NCBI GenBank assembly: GCA_947456825.1
Contig: CANGTM010000005.1
Location: 1-47,616 of the forward strand
Length of the DNA stretch: 47,616 nucleotides
Source: Chitinophagaceae bacterium
GTDB lineage: Bacteria > Bacteroidota > Bacteroidia > Chitinophagales > Chitinophagaceae
Reading direction: 5' to 3'
Shown: positions 23,760 through 33,015 of the stretch, piece after piece
How positions within the stretch are numbered: position 1 is the stretch's first letter
Layout of the letters: each line of letters begins with the position of its first letter
Translations under genes and position numbers: made by a program
The notes under the pieces: model-generated
The model's database searches: none
What the model was told of the DNA's origin: nothing
What the model saw: only the letters and a program-made list of their open reading frames with translations

Positions 23760-25112
23760 TTATCGAATTTTACTAAACGTCATTCTCATTCCTCTTGAAT
23801 CGCCCCTACTATCGGCTCCGTCAAAAACAACCACCCCATTAACCAACGTGTTTTTAATCTTGCTTCTCACCCGGTTGCCAACCAACGGAGACCAACCGCA
23901 TTTATAGCGAAGATTCTCTGCTGTAATTTGCCAAGGGTTATCCAGTTCTACCAGCACCAGGTCCGCAAAATACCCTTCTTTGATATAACCACGCTCTTTT
24001 ATTTTATATACATCGGCCACACGGTGACTGGTTTTGGCTACAATCTGCTGAAGGGTCAGTTTTTTATCATGAAAAAACTCCAGCAGCATGACCAGCGAGT
24101 GTTGGATCATCGGCCCACCGGGTTTTACGTGATCGTACAGTCCCTGCTTCTCTTCCCAGCTATGTGGGGCGTGGTCGGTGGCTACCATGTCAAGATGATC
24201 ATCTACCAGTGCTTTCAACAAAACCGATGGATTATTGTGTGGTTTTACAGATGGATTCCACTTGATCTTATTACCAAGCCGTTCGTAGTCATCGGTAGAG
24301 AATACAAGGTGGTGTACACAAACCTCAGAGGTGATTCTTTTTTCGGCAGCAGCGCGTGATTCAAATAGAAGCGCCTCAGCTCCGGTAGATACGTGTAAAA
24401 CGTGTAAACGATTATTAAAGCGACCAGCCAGCTCCACCAGCTTTTGGGTGGATGATAAACAAGCGCGCTCGTCGCGGATAATACTATGGTAGTGTGGGGG
24501 AATGGCCTCTCCATGGGCTTCTCGAGCCTTCTTGTAGTTTTCGGCCATGATGGCTTCATCTTCCGAGTGTAAAGCAACCAGGTGCCCTGTTCTGGAAAAA
24601 AGTTTTTCGAGATAGGGATGATTGTTACAAAGCAGCGAATGATTTTCGTCGAAGTATAATCCATCGTCGGTCAGACCACACACATCCTCGGTTCCTACTT
24701 TGAGCGCTTCTTCTAGATTATCGCGAGTAAGTCCCATAAAAAAAGAATAGTTCGCTACCGATGTCTGTGCCGCCTGCTTATACTTGTCTTCTAGCGCTTC
24801 TACGGTTACTGTGTTTGGGATGGTATTCGGCATATCCATAAAAGAGGTAACGCCGCCCGCGACGGCCGCCCTTGATTCAGAAGCGATATCACCCTTATAG
24901 GTTAAGCCCGGATCTCGAAAGTGTACATGGGCGTCAATGACCCCCGGCATCAGTACAGCCCCCTCCGCATCAATTTCTTGATAGCGCAACTGAGAAGACA
25001 GACCAATCTGTCGATCTATCTTATGGATACGCTGATCTTGTATGTGCACATCGCCGAAGAAATCCTGTTCTTCGTTAATGATGCGCGCGTTCTTTATAAG
25101 TATATGGCTCAT
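23760..25112 (-). CDS. pyrC: Dihydroorotase family amidohydrolase with altered lysine motif
   Basis: A 450-residue cyclic amidohydrolase of the dihydroorotase type, which would close carbamoyl-aspartate to dihydroorotate in pyrimidine synthesis. Metal-site motifs present are DAHVHFRDPG (His62, His64), FMDMPNT, LHSEDE, LHVLHVST and ATDHAPH. The segment that normally carries the metal-bridging carbamylated lysine (family pattern GxKxFxGSSTGNML) here reads CGLTDDGLYFDENHSLLCNN (145-164) with no lysine. The codons around it look ordinary and neither other frame restores the motif. Activity as a true PyrC is therefore uncertain; a variant that uses another ligand is possible. Two bases separate its start from the DUF6671 gene stop. 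Confidence 0.85.
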   Translation of the reverse strand: MSHILIKNARIINEEQDFFGDVHIQDQRIHKIDRQIGLSSQLRYQEIDAEGAVLMPGVIDAHVHFRDPGLTYKGDIASESRAAVAGGVTSFMDMPNTIPNTVTVEALEDKYKQAAQTSVANYSFFMGLTRDNLEEALKVGTEDVCGLTDDGLYFDENHSLLCNNHPYLEKLFSRTGHLVALHSEDEAIMAENYKKAREAHGEAIPPHYHSIIRDERACLSSTQKLVELAGRFNNRLHVLHVSTGAEALLFESRAAAEKRITSEVCVHHLVFSTDDYERLGNKIKWNPSVKPHNNPSVLLKALVDDHLDMVATDHAPHSWEEKQGLYDHVKPGGPMIQHSLVMLLEFFHDKKLTLQQIVAKTSHRVADVYKIKERGYIKEGYFADLVLVELDNPWQITAENLRYKCGWSPLVGNRVRSKIKNTLVNGVVVFDGADSRGDSRGMRMTFSKIR

Positions 25113-25114
25113 AG

Positions 25115-25951
25115 TTATGGATTACAAATATCGCAGTACATAGGATCTTCCGTTTGTTTACCTTTTGGAAACACTTCTTTTTTTTCAAACCCGCAGCGTT
25201 GACATTGATAAAGATGGCTTAGCGTAGACCGGGTGGGCGACCCGCATAATTGACAGGGGAGGCCGGGATCGGCCTTAGTAACCGAGAAGCCCGGGCAGCC
25301 ACATGCCGGGCAGCAAGAGGCGACCTTTTCGATCAGCCTATTAGCTGCTTGTTCGATCACTTTCATCCGCGATGGGTTGTACAGGGCCCTCATATCCGTT
25401 TCAACAAAGGCGGTTCCTTGTTTTTCAATGAGATCGCTTACACAACGTTCAAGTTGTGGCCAACTTGTTATAGCTTTTGTAATGTTCGAATTATCTTTTT
25501 CTGCCGCACGAACGATCAGCGCATGCGACGGAAATTGCACCCTTCTTGCAAACTCCTTCAACTCATCGATAGTTGAAACCACCGTACCGCCAAAGTTTGT
25601 TTCGGTGCTTATGGCTCGCCCGATGATCTCGATGTTGTTTTTTTTATCGACCAGTAGAATGATTTCGTCATTTCCGGGTACGAAAACTAGCGATGGATGC
25701 GCACCAAAAGAACCTTCGGAGGCCACCACCAAATCGCATCCGGTTAACGCCATTCCCCATTCGCATTTTTTTCGAGCGGTTGTCAGTGGGTCATCTATTC
25801 GTTCCTTTTCTCCGGAAAAAGTGCCTAAAAGGTCGGTATCAAGTCGGTCATCTATAAAACAACGAACCCCAAGTGCTGTTTCTAGGAGTGGAGACAGCAC
25901 CATCTCTTTTTTGTGTTTGGTAGCGATCAGGAGTCTGCGACCCGTAAACAA
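25115..25951 (-). CDS. DUF6671 family protein with C-terminal zinc-ribbon-like Cys motifs
   Basis: A 278-residue cytoplasmic protein that resembles the DUF6671 family (GRRLLIATKHKKE near the N terminus, ASEGSFGAHPSLVFVPGNDE, ETNFGGTVV). The C-terminal third carries paired Cys: CCPACGCPGF, CQLCG, CQRCGF and CDIC, suggesting zinc binding. The start appears to be TTG at 25951, since no in-frame ATG or GTG lies nearby. Function is unknown. It precedes dihydroorotase by 2 bp in what looks like an operon of three genes. Confidence 0.7.
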   Translation of the reverse strand: MFTGRRLLIATKHKKEMVLSPLLETALGVRCFIDDRLDTDLLGTFSGEKERIDDPLTTARKKCEWGMALTGCDLVVASEGSFGAHPSLVFVPGNDEIILLVDKKNNIEIIGRAISTETNFGGTVVSTIDELKEFARRVQFPSHALIVRAAEKDNSNITKAITSWPQLERCVSDLIEKQGTAFVETDMRALYNPSRMKVIEQAANRLIEKVASCCPACGCPGFSVTKADPGLPCQLCGSPTRSTLSHLYQCQRCGFEKKEVFPKGKQTEDPMYCDICNP

Positions 25952-26010
25952 GGTGACATAAAATTTTATAGCGGAAAGATCGAAGTACTCCTGTAAAGGT
26001 ACAAAATTCC

Positions 26011-28479
26011 TTAGCGCCTATGCCGCCTCAGTTTTTGATAATCTAGAAAATAGATCAGCCGCGCCGTCAACTCTTTCCCTTGTGGGATTCGAAAGACCTC
26101 CAACAGGTTTTGACCGTATTTATTAAAACGAAGACCTTCAATGGTTCGATCCAGCGGCATCCAGTTTTTCCAGCCAACGATCAGGCGGCTGCCATACATG
26201 AAGTCCCAGGTATAGAAAAGATCGAGATTGTAGGCGTTGTAGTTGTTGTCATTTCCGGCAATAAAGGCCCGATCGATCCAATAACCCTTGGCATCTACGT
26301 TAAAATATTTTTCGTAGCGAACACTACTCCAATAGTGTCTGGCCCTGAGTGTCAGGAACATGCGAGGTGTAAAATTATATAGGCCCGATACCAGCGTTGT
26401 AAACTGCTTTACGTCTCGCCATCCTACGATCGGATCTCCGTTGGCTTCTCTTCGAAAGGCATATCCTACGTTACCGTTATCGTTGCTTCCCGACCCGGAC
26501 CATTCGATGCTTAACCTATCATTAAAGCGAAAACGTAACGAGAGTTCATAATTGATGTACTCCGCATCTTTGAATGAAGGGGTTTGTCCAAGACCCGCCT
26601 CAACACTCACATACAACCTTTTTCTGCTATCCGTACTCCCGTTGAGGCCCACGTAGTGCCAAGGCATCATTCTTATCATGCGTCCAGGCGTGCGCAATTC
26701 AAAATAATCATGTTGCCACACCGGTTTAGATTCGTAGTTGATCGATAGATCCCAGAAGTTCTTAAAGAAATGAAAAACAGAAGCCCCCATTTGTACCTCT
26801 TGCCATACGTAGGGTTTATAGAGTTGACGGTTGGTGAACCGAAGTGAATACCGGTAGCTGAGAAAGTTCTTAGTAGGGGTAAATTGATTATAGCTTATCT
26901 GCGCTGCCGTCGTAACCTCGTTAGGCGCTTGTAAAAAGCCCAGGTCATTGGGATCGTAGCGATCCGATTCGATATTGTTGCTAACGTTAAACTGTACCTT
27001 ACCACTTACTTTTCGAAGACTCAGTGTTGTATTGAAGCCATTGTACGGGTTTGTTCCCATGATCTGGCTGTACCGACCGGTACCTACTATGCCATAATTA
27101 TTTTTCTTATCATACAGGGCAAAATCGAGCGCCGAAACATTAGCATCACGGGCACGACCGCTTCTTGTAACGTTCGTATTCGTAAAGGTAACCGACGATC
27201 TTCCCTTCAGCGCCTGGTCAACGACCAGTAAACTATAATTAGTAAGCGGCTCTGTTTCTACGGACTCTGTTATGCCTGTGGTCTTGTTTAAGATAGAGGC
27301 CGTCATAGGAGCGCTCACGGCGTTAAAAACACCGATGCCTAGATTTTTTTTATTTCTTCCCGAGAATTTAGAGGCATTGATCAGCTGTGTAACGCCCGGA
27401 TTTTTGATGATCTCTAAATTCGGATCATTGGCCACCCGATTTTTTACCTGCCAATATCCGGCAGGCGTCAGGCCGATCCTTCTGCTATAAAAAAGCCCCG
27501 CTTTATTAAACAGCTCGGTTCCTTCTGTAAAAAACGGCCGGTTCTCCTGAAAACGCACTTCGAAGGGAGAGAGATTCAGAATTACATTATCAGAGATTAC
27601 TTGTCCAAAGTCTGGCACCAGGGTAGCGTCGAACGTAAAGCTTTCGTTGACGCCCCATTTAACATCCATGCCTCCGTTGCGAAGCCATTCTTTTACTACT
27701 CCGCGGTTGGTGGGGGTATTTCTGAATCCGGTTGTAACGTAGGGCAAAAACGAAAGGCGTAGAGCGGGCTCTATATTATTAACGCCCAATAAGTCTCCAA
27801 ACTGATTGACGAATCCGGCCACATTGGGATCCACGGCATTCCAAAAACTACTCTCATTTAATTTTCTGCTAAAGCGTTGAAAGTTGATCCCCCATTGTTG
27901 TTGCTCGCTTTTAGAGAAACGAAGCGAGATATAGGGTATTCGCATTTCCAGTGTCCAACCATCGGCGGTAAAAGCTACATTACTCTCCCAGACCGCATCC
28001 CAACTATAATCGCTCGGTAATCCAAACATCGATTGAATGGCTGGCGAGATTCTGGCGTCGGATTGCACATTACGGCTGGTGACCACGAACTGAAATCCAT
28101 TCTGGTCATCATTATAAGTATCCAGAAAAATTGAAAAATAATCTACGTCTTGTCGCTGTTCCCCATCGCGAGCCGTCAGCTGTTTACGAATCGTCTTAGG
28201 ATCATCATAGTTTTTAGCGGCCACATATAGGGCTTCGTCGTCGTACAACAGCCAAACCTCTGTCCGCAACGTGGCTGGCTTTCCAAAGTCGGGCGAATTG
28301 ATAATAAATCCCGAAACAGGGGTTGCTTGTAGCCAAACACTGTCTTTAAGTAGCCCGTCTATTTTGGGAGCCAGAGTAGTACGAACAGCCGACACGGTTT
28401 TAAGGGAAGACGCAGCAGGGGCTTGCGCACGGGCGCAACACGAAATCACCAGTAAAAGAACACACAGTAAACGCTTCAT
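26011..28479 (-). CDS. DUF5916 exported protein with CBM9-like N-terminal domain
   Basis: An 822-residue protein with signal peptide MKRLLCVLLLVISCCARAQA. Residues about 40-210 are like a carbohydrate-binding family 9 domain (KIDGLLKDSVWLQATPV; DYFSIFLDTYNDDQNGFQF). The rest, rich in alternating hydrophobic and aromatic residues and ending in a long beta-strand series, fits the DUF5916 family and suggests an outer-membrane beta barrel. Function is unknown; binding of a glycan-like ligand is a family-based guess. Its upstream region contains GAATTTTG, one base off the -7 consensus. The gene stands alone. Confidence 0.85.
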   Translation of the reverse strand: MKRLLCVLLLVISCCARAQAPAASSLKTVSAVRTTLAPKIDGLLKDSVWLQATPVSGFIINSPDFGKPATLRTEVWLLYDDEALYVAAKNYDDPKTIRKQLTARDGEQRQDVDYFSIFLDTYNDDQNGFQFVVTSRNVQSDARISPAIQSMFGLPSDYSWDAVWESNVAFTADGWTLEMRIPYISLRFSKSEQQQWGINFQRFSRKLNESSFWNAVDPNVAGFVNQFGDLLGVNNIEPALRLSFLPYVTTGFRNTPTNRGVVKEWLRNGGMDVKWGVNESFTFDATLVPDFGQVISDNVILNLSPFEVRFQENRPFFTEGTELFNKAGLFYSRRIGLTPAGYWQVKNRVANDPNLEIIKNPGVTQLINASKFSGRNKKNLGIGVFNAVSAPMTASILNKTTGITESVETEPLTNYSLLVVDQALKGRSSVTFTNTNVTRSGRARDANVSALDFALYDKKNNYGIVGTGRYSQIMGTNPYNGFNTTLSLRKVSGKVQFNVSNNIESDRYDPNDLGFLQAPNEVTTAAQISYNQFTPTKNFLSYRYSLRFTNRQLYKPYVWQEVQMGASVFHFFKNFWDLSINYESKPVWQHDYFELRTPGRMIRMMPWHYVGLNGSTDSRKRLYVSVEAGLGQTPSFKDAEYINYELSLRFRFNDRLSIEWSGSGSNDNGNVGYAFRREANGDPIVGWRDVKQFTTLVSGLYNFTPRMFLTLRARHYWSSVRYEKYFNVDAKGYWIDRAFIAGNDNNYNAYNLDLFYTWDFMYGSRLIVGWKNWMPLDRTIEGLRFNKYGQNLLEVFRIPQGKELTARLIYFLDYQKLRRHRR

Positions 28480-28576
28480 GGCAGGCGCAAAATTCAGCTA
28501 ATCTGTCGTAACTAGCTAATGTTTCTATCAATTCTATAGTAATGGCCTGGTAAGCGGTTCAGTGGTGAGCGCAAGA

Positions 28577-30463
28577 TTACCAACCAATCCCATAATCTTC
28601 TCCATGATTGCTGGATCCGCCCCATAGCGTTCCATTCTTCCAATCAAAAAAGATCGCATTGATGGGCCCCGAAGTACGGTCATCAAAACTGAGCGTATAG
28701 CCCATTTTGATAAGTGCGTTTCGCACAGACTCGGGCGTTTTGTCGTGCAGTAAAATATTGCCGGGCTTAGGTTTTCTGTCTTTTATCTTGTTGCCCCCCA
28801 GCGACAACCAGAGTTGATTACTGTTAATATTGGCCGCTTCGCAGGCTTGTTGAACCGTCATATTGAATTCGACCATATTCAAAAAAAACTGCAGCAGGTT
28901 TTGATCTTGTGTATCGCCACCTTGTACAGCAAACGAAAGAAAGGGCTTTCCGTCTTTAAGCGCGAGCGAAGGGGTAAGTGTAACACGCGGTCTTTTTCCG
29001 GGCGCAATCACATTGAAAGGGTTGATCGTAGAGTCTAAAACAAAGCTTTGTAGTCGCTGACTCATTCCAACCCCGGTATTCCCCGCAATGGCTGCCGGAA
29101 TCCAACCACCACTGGGGGTAATAGACACGATCCAACCCTCTTTATCGGCTGCTTCTACCGTAGTTGTGCCACGCCATAGCCGGTCTTGATATTCGATATT
29201 TGCTATGGCAATAGCTCCGCTATCGTGAGCGGGAACGAAATTGCGTCCGGTGCTATCGCTACGATCAAAAGCTCGTTTCTTCAACAATTCCGTAAATGGA
29301 TTTTGTTCTTGTTGAAAAGGATAGGGGTCTCCGGGCTCGATTGATCTATCATTTCCGGCGCTACTCAGTTGTGCAGCTCGCAGCTTTGCGTAGTCTTTAC
29401 TCAATAACCCCCGCATGGGCTCGGCCGGGGCTACTAATGGATCGCCGTAATAAAAATCACGATCGGCAAAGGCCATGCTCATAGCTTGATAAACCGTATG
29501 GATATATGCTGTACTGTTATATCCCATCTTTTTAAGATCGAAATTTTCTAAGATGTTGAGCGCTTGCAGTAGAGCGGGGCCCTGTGTCCATTGTTGTAAT
29601 TTATATACCTCTACTCCCTTGTAATTGACCATGAGCGGTTCTTCCCAGCGGGGTTTCCAATTGGCCAGATCACTTTTGGTAATCAACCCACCTTGCTCTT
29701 GGCATCCTCTTACAAATTCATCGGCAATATCTCCTTTATAAAACCGATCGTAAGCGGCCATGATCGCTTCTTTTCTTGAGGCCCCTTTCTTTAATGCCGT
29801 TTGTTCACTTTCTATCATTTTGGTGAGCGTCTTAAGCAGATCCTGCTGAATAAAGATCTCTCCTGCTTGCGGAGCTTCTCTAGACTCACCCAAATGTGGA
29901 AGCAATACCTTTTTACTGTAGGGCCATTCTTTAATTCGCTGTTTATTTCTTTCGATACTGTTGGCTGTTTGAGCATCGATAGGGTAGCCAGCTGCTAAGT
30001 CCAAGGCCGGAGCAAGTACCTCTTTTAAACTTTTAGTACCATACTCGGCCAGCATATAGCAGATGCCGCCGGGCGTTCCGGGCGTTGTTGCCGCCAAGGG
30101 TCCGTACTCGGGAGGAAACTCATACCCCTTTGCTTTAAAAAACTCAACAGTCGCCCCCGAAGGTGCAATGCCCATCGCGTTTAATGCAATTACTTTTTTT
30201 GTTTTGGGATTATAAAGCAACGCCTGTGTTTCACCGCCCCAACTAAGTACATCCCACATGGTACAGGTAGCCGCCAACATAGCGCAGGCTGCATCTACCG
30301 CATTACCACCTTGCTGAAAAAGCGTCGCCCCTGCAGTAGCCGCTAACGGTTTTCCGGTAATGGCCATCCAGTTTTTGGCATGCAGCGGCGGTTTTTGTGT
30401 TTGTTGTGCTAGTGCAGTACAGGCTGTTGCACAAAGCGTACAGAGGATTAAAAATTTTTTCAT
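28577..30463 (-). CDS. Gamma-glutamyltransferase family protein
   Basis: A 628-residue exported enzyme of the Ntn-hydrolase gamma-glutamyltransferase family, which cleaves gamma-glutamyl bonds such as that of glutathione. The ATG at 30463 is followed by a signal peptide (MKKFLILCTLCATACTALAQ). The large-subunit motif GGNAVDAACAM is clear. The autoprocessing site is GTTTVEAADKEG: the nucleophile Thr (about residue 433) is kept, but the usual TTHxSVVD pattern is changed. Further family sequence is NPFNVIAPGKRPRVTLTPSL. It may act on another acylated substrate. The promoter element TACATTTG lies 21 bp upstream; the divergent NamZ-like gene begins only 54 bp away. Confidence 0.92.
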   Translation of the reverse strand: MKKFLILCTLCATACTALAQQTQKPPLHAKNWMAITGKPLAATAGATLFQQGGNAVDAACAMLAATCTMWDVLSWGGETQALLYNPKTKKVIALNAMGIAPSGATVEFFKAKGYEFPPEYGPLAATTPGTPGGICYMLAEYGTKSLKEVLAPALDLAAGYPIDAQTANSIERNKQRIKEWPYSKKVLLPHLGESREAPQAGEIFIQQDLLKTLTKMIESEQTALKKGASRKEAIMAAYDRFYKGDIADEFVRGCQEQGGLITKSDLANWKPRWEEPLMVNYKGVEVYKLQQWTQGPALLQALNILENFDLKKMGYNSTAYIHTVYQAMSMAFADRDFYYGDPLVAPAEPMRGLLSKDYAKLRAAQLSSAGNDRSIEPGDPYPFQQEQNPFTELLKKRAFDRSDSTGRNFVPAHDSGAIAIANIEYQDRLWRGTTTVEAADKEGWIVSITPSGGWIPAAIAGNTGVGMSQRLQSFVLDSTINPFNVIAPGKRPRVTLTPSLALKDGKPFLSFAVQGGDTQDQNLLQFFLNMVEFNMTVQQACEAANINSNQLWLSLGGNKIKDRKPKPGNILLHDKTPESVRNALIKMGYTLSFDDRTSGPINAIFFDWKNGTLWGGSSNHGEDYGIGW

Positions 30464-30484
30464 CGTCTTTATCTTATCTATATT

Positions 30485-30492
30485 CAAATGTA
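30485..30492 (-). promoter_or_regulatory. -7 promoter element of the gamma-glutamyltransferase gene
   Basis: Minus-strand TACATTTG, an exact TAnnTTTG match, 21 bp before the ATG, in the 54-bp gap shared with the divergent DUF1343 gene. Confidence 0.6.
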
Positions 30493-30517
30493 ATATCTAT
30501 TATGCGTATAATATAGT

Positions 30518-31690
30518 ATGGTCAAAGCTGGCATTGATATTGTTTTACAGAAACTTCCTGAGTGGAAGGTGCAGCGCATTGGGTTGATAACGAACGATGC
30601 AGCACTTACGTGTCAGGGACATTTTTCCCGTACCGCGCTTTTGAACAATGGGTTTAATCTGGTCAAGATCTTTTCTCCCGAACACGGTATTTCGGCTGCC
30701 GGTGCCGACGGAGCCCCTATGCAAGATCAACTTGATCCACTTACCAGGTTGCCCGTTGTTAGTTTGTATGGCGAAAAGTTGGCTCCCTCTGCTAATGATC
30801 TTTTAGATGTTGATCTTCTTCTATTTGACGTTCCCGATGCCGGAACTCGTTTCTATACGTATTTGTGGACACTTTCGTATTGCCTGGAGGTCTGCGCAAA
30901 GAGCCGTACACCGCTCATCGTCCTGGACCGTCCCAATCCCATATCAGGTTTATTATCCTTGGCAAGCGGTCCTTTTTTAGACGAAAGTAGCTGTAGTTCG
31001 TTCATTGGCAGATGGAGTATTCCTATTCGGCATAGCTGTACATTGGGAGAATTGGCCTTGTATTTTAATAGCGAAAAAAAACTCAATTGCTCTCTTCAGA
31101 TAATTTCTTGTGAGGGCTGGGAGCGTCATTGGTTTTATTTCGATACACAATGGAAGTTTGTGGCTCCTTCTCCTGCCTTACAGCAGTTCGAAAATATGCT
31201 ACTTTATCCCGGTACTTGTTTGCTAGAAGCCACCAATCTTCACGAAGGGCGGGGTACTGATCTGGCCTTTGCTTTGGTAGCTGCTCCGTGGTTAGATGCG
31301 GTACTATTGCAGAAATATTTAGCGTTGTACGGTGTTGTCGGTGTAGACTATAAGGTCTCTCAATTCGTATCTACCTCGGTTCGCTATACTGGTCAGGTGT
31401 GTAATGCACTTACTTTTTTCGTACGCGACCCGAAAGCCTTTGATGCGGTTTTGTTTGGCTTTTTGCTGATAAAGTGCGTTAAAGACTTTTTTCCCCTCTT
31501 TACTTGGGATACCTATCCTACGGCTGTGAATCCGACCGGGCAACACCATCTCGATCGCTTATCCGGTGTTACCAATAGTCAAGACTGGTTCGATCTTTCT
31601 ATCGATGAATTTAAAATACTGATACGCGATCGGTGCGCTACTTCAACTGCTTGGAGCGGCAAAATAAACCCATACCTTCTATATAAGTAA
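30518..31690 (+). CDS. namZ: NamZ-like exo-beta-N-acetylmuramidase (DUF1343)
   Basis: A 390-residue DUF1343 protein. NamZ enzymes release N-acetylmuramic acid from the non-reducing end of peptidoglycan fragments. Family features seen are QRIGLITNDAAL, FSPEHGISAAGADGAPM, LPVVSLYG, LLLFDVPDAGTRFYTYLWTL, VLDRPNPISG, LHEGRGTDLAFALV and TAVNPTGQHHLDRL. The N terminus starts directly with the domain (MVKAGIDIVLQK) and has no signal peptide or lipobox, so this copy seems cytoplasmic unless exported another way. It is divergent from the gamma-glutamyltransferase gene. The start ATG at 30518 is well placed; no upstream in-frame signal sequence was seen. Confidence 0.88.
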   Translation: MVKAGIDIVLQKLPEWKVQRIGLITNDAALTCQGHFSRTALLNNGFNLVKIFSPEHGISAAGADGAPMQDQLDPLTRLPVVSLYGEKLAPSANDLLDVDLLLFDVPDAGTRFYTYLWTLSYCLEVCAKSRTPLIVLDRPNPISGLLSLASGPFLDESSCSSFIGRWSIPIRHSCTLGELALYFNSEKKLNCSLQIISCEGWERHWFYFDTQWKFVAPSPALQQFENMLLYPGTCLLEATNLHEGRGTDLAFALVAAPWLDAVLLQKYLALYGVVGVDYKVSQFVSTSVRYTGQVCNALTFFVRDPKAFDAVLFGFLLIKCVKDFFPLFTWDTYPTAVNPTGQHHLDRLSGVTNSQDWFDLSIDEFKILIRDRCATSTAWSGKINPYLLYK

Positions 31691-31716
31691 TTGCCAGCGC
31701 AGCATAGATGTACGAC

Positions 31717-31968
31717 CTATCTGCCAGTTTCGGTTAACCACGAAAACACCCACTCTCCAGCTTTATACGAGGTGCCAAGCAGCATCGGATAAGCAAAAAA
31801 CAGCCACACATAATCTATGATCCGTAATGTACTGAGTGCATGTGAGCCCTTTTGAATAAGCAGATTGATAAAGTCATACCAGCCGATTATGCCCCATTTG
31901 GAGATAAGCCCATTTAGCAAAATTGCGGCCAGTAAGATGATCCATCCAATTAAAAAGAGTTTTATCAT
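31717..31968 (-). CDS. Small membrane protein of unknown function
   Basis: An 83-residue protein with a hydrophobic N-terminal helix (IKLFLIGWIILLAAILLNGLI) and a second near residues 50-66 (YVWLFFAYPMLLGTSYK), ending in a short polar tail. I do not recognise the family with confidence. It lies 35 bp after the DUF2256 gene in the same direction and probably belongs to the TspO-like/DUF2256 operon. Confidence 0.6.
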   Translation of the reverse strand: MIKLFLIGWIILLAAILLNGLISKWGIIGWYDFINLLIQKGSHALSTLRIIDYVWLFFAYPMLLGTSYKAGEWVFSWLTETGR

Positions 31969-32003
31969 GGCTAGTAAGGTTATTCAGGTATTTATGATCT
32001 GGA

Positions 32004-32162
32004 CTAAGACTCAGCCTTTTTATTCTTATTCATTCTACAGCGGTCGCTACAATATCGAACCTCGTCCCAGTTCTTCTCCCATTTTTTTCGCCAGGTAAAG
32101 GGGCGCTTGCATACCGCACAAATCTTTTGGGGCAAGTTTTCTTTTTTGACCGATTTTTTCAC
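32004..32162 (-). CDS. DUF2256 small Cys-rich protein
   Basis: A 52-residue protein read from a GTG at 32162. It matches the DUF2256 family: [20 protein letters not shown], then [12 protein letters not shown]. Four Cys (15, 18, 38, 42) form two CxxC/CxxxC pairs, likely binding zinc. Its length and motif are strong evidence although it is very short. It starts 13 bp after the stop of the TspO-like gene and is in the same operon. As I recall, DUF2256 genes in other bacteria often lie near photolyase/cryptochrome genes; none is seen here. Confidence 0.85.
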   Translation of the reverse strand: MKKSVKKENLPQKICAVCKRPFTWRKKWEKNWDEVRYCSDRCRMNKNKKAES

Positions 32163-32175
32163 GCAGTGATCTTTT

Positions 32176-32919
32176 TTAGGTCTGTATTTTTCGAACGCCA
32201 GGCCGTATCGAAAAGATACCGATCGAGAGCAGTACTAGCACGCCCATGCCTAGCGCTGTATAGGCAATTTCCGACACATCTGCCATTCGCTTTACATATA
32301 TACCATAAAAAGCCCAGACAACAGCAATTGCCAGAAACGGATTGGCTAGCATCTTCATAATCCAGGCGACAATAATGGCAGCGACGATTAAAATGGCCAG
32401 CGTAATAAAGACTTGTATCGAGAAGGGTATAGTAAGTTTGAAGGAGACGAGCCAGGTGGTTATGTTAGCAATTGTTGCAATACAGATCCATCCAAGATAA
32501 ACGCCAAAGACGATTTTTGGCAGTAGTAGCTTTTCTGCATCGGCTTGTTGATTGATGATCGCAAGCGTTGCCAATAGTGCAAACATAATGAGCAGCGACA
32601 AACCGATATATTCTAGTTGCCAAGCCACGATCCAGGCACCGTTCAATAAACAACTGATAAAAAAATGGTAGCTATTAAAAAAGCGAGTGCTCTTGTAGCT
32701 AGGCAGAAATTGAGCGATCAAAAAGATAAAGACCAGTGTATAGATCAGGCTCCATATAGCAAAAGTTTGATTGGAGGGTGTAAAAAGGTTGGCGTATTTG
32801 TCCGAAAGCTCCCGAATGGATCTCCCTCCGAGTTGAGTAACTACGGATAGATAATTAACATATAGGGCTGCCAAAAAGCCAGCAATATTCAGTAGTTTAA
32901 TCAGAATTTCCTTTTTCAT
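32176..32919 (-). CDS. TspO-related multi-span membrane protein
   Basis: A 247-residue inner-membrane protein with about seven hydrophobic segments. The stretch [20 protein letters not shown] and the later [20 protein letters not shown] resemble the TspO/tryptophan-rich sensory protein family, although it is longer than classical TspO (about 160 residues) and has more spans. TspO proteins bind porphyrins or related ligands; that role is an inference. The ATG at 32919 ([15 protein letters not shown]) is preferred to an upstream in-frame codon. It heads the operon with DUF2256 and a small membrane protein, and is divergent from the DUF2490 gene. Confidence 0.7.
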   Translation of the reverse strand: MKKEILIKLLNIAGFLAALYVNYLSVVTQLGGRSIRELSDKYANLFTPSNQTFAIWSLIYTLVFIFLIAQFLPSYKSTRFFNSYHFFISCLLNGAWIVAWQLEYIGLSLLIMFALLATLAIINQQADAEKLLLPKIVFGVYLGWICIATIANITTWLVSFKLTIPFSIQVFITLAILIVAAIIVAWIMKMLANPFLAIAVVWAFYGIYVKRMADVSEIAYTALGMGVLVLLSIGIFSIRPGVRKIQT

Positions 32920-32962
32920 AGTACGGTAATTGTCTATGTAAAAGTATACGATAAAATTCAAG

Positions 32963-32970
32963 TAATTTTG
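32963..32970 (+). promoter_or_regulatory. -7 promoter element of the DUF2490 gene
   Basis: TAATTTTG fits TAnnTTTG exactly and lies 45 bp before the ATG, giving a leader of roughly 40 nt. Confidence 0.45.
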
Positions 32971-33015
32971 AAGACACATCTACTTTTACTACAGCTTGTG
33001 ATCGAGTCTACTAGA

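Noticed and set aside
24245-24664. Frameshift in the dihydroorotase gene as cause of the lost Lys motif
   Set aside because: Neither other frame restores the motif, and codons on both sides are normal.
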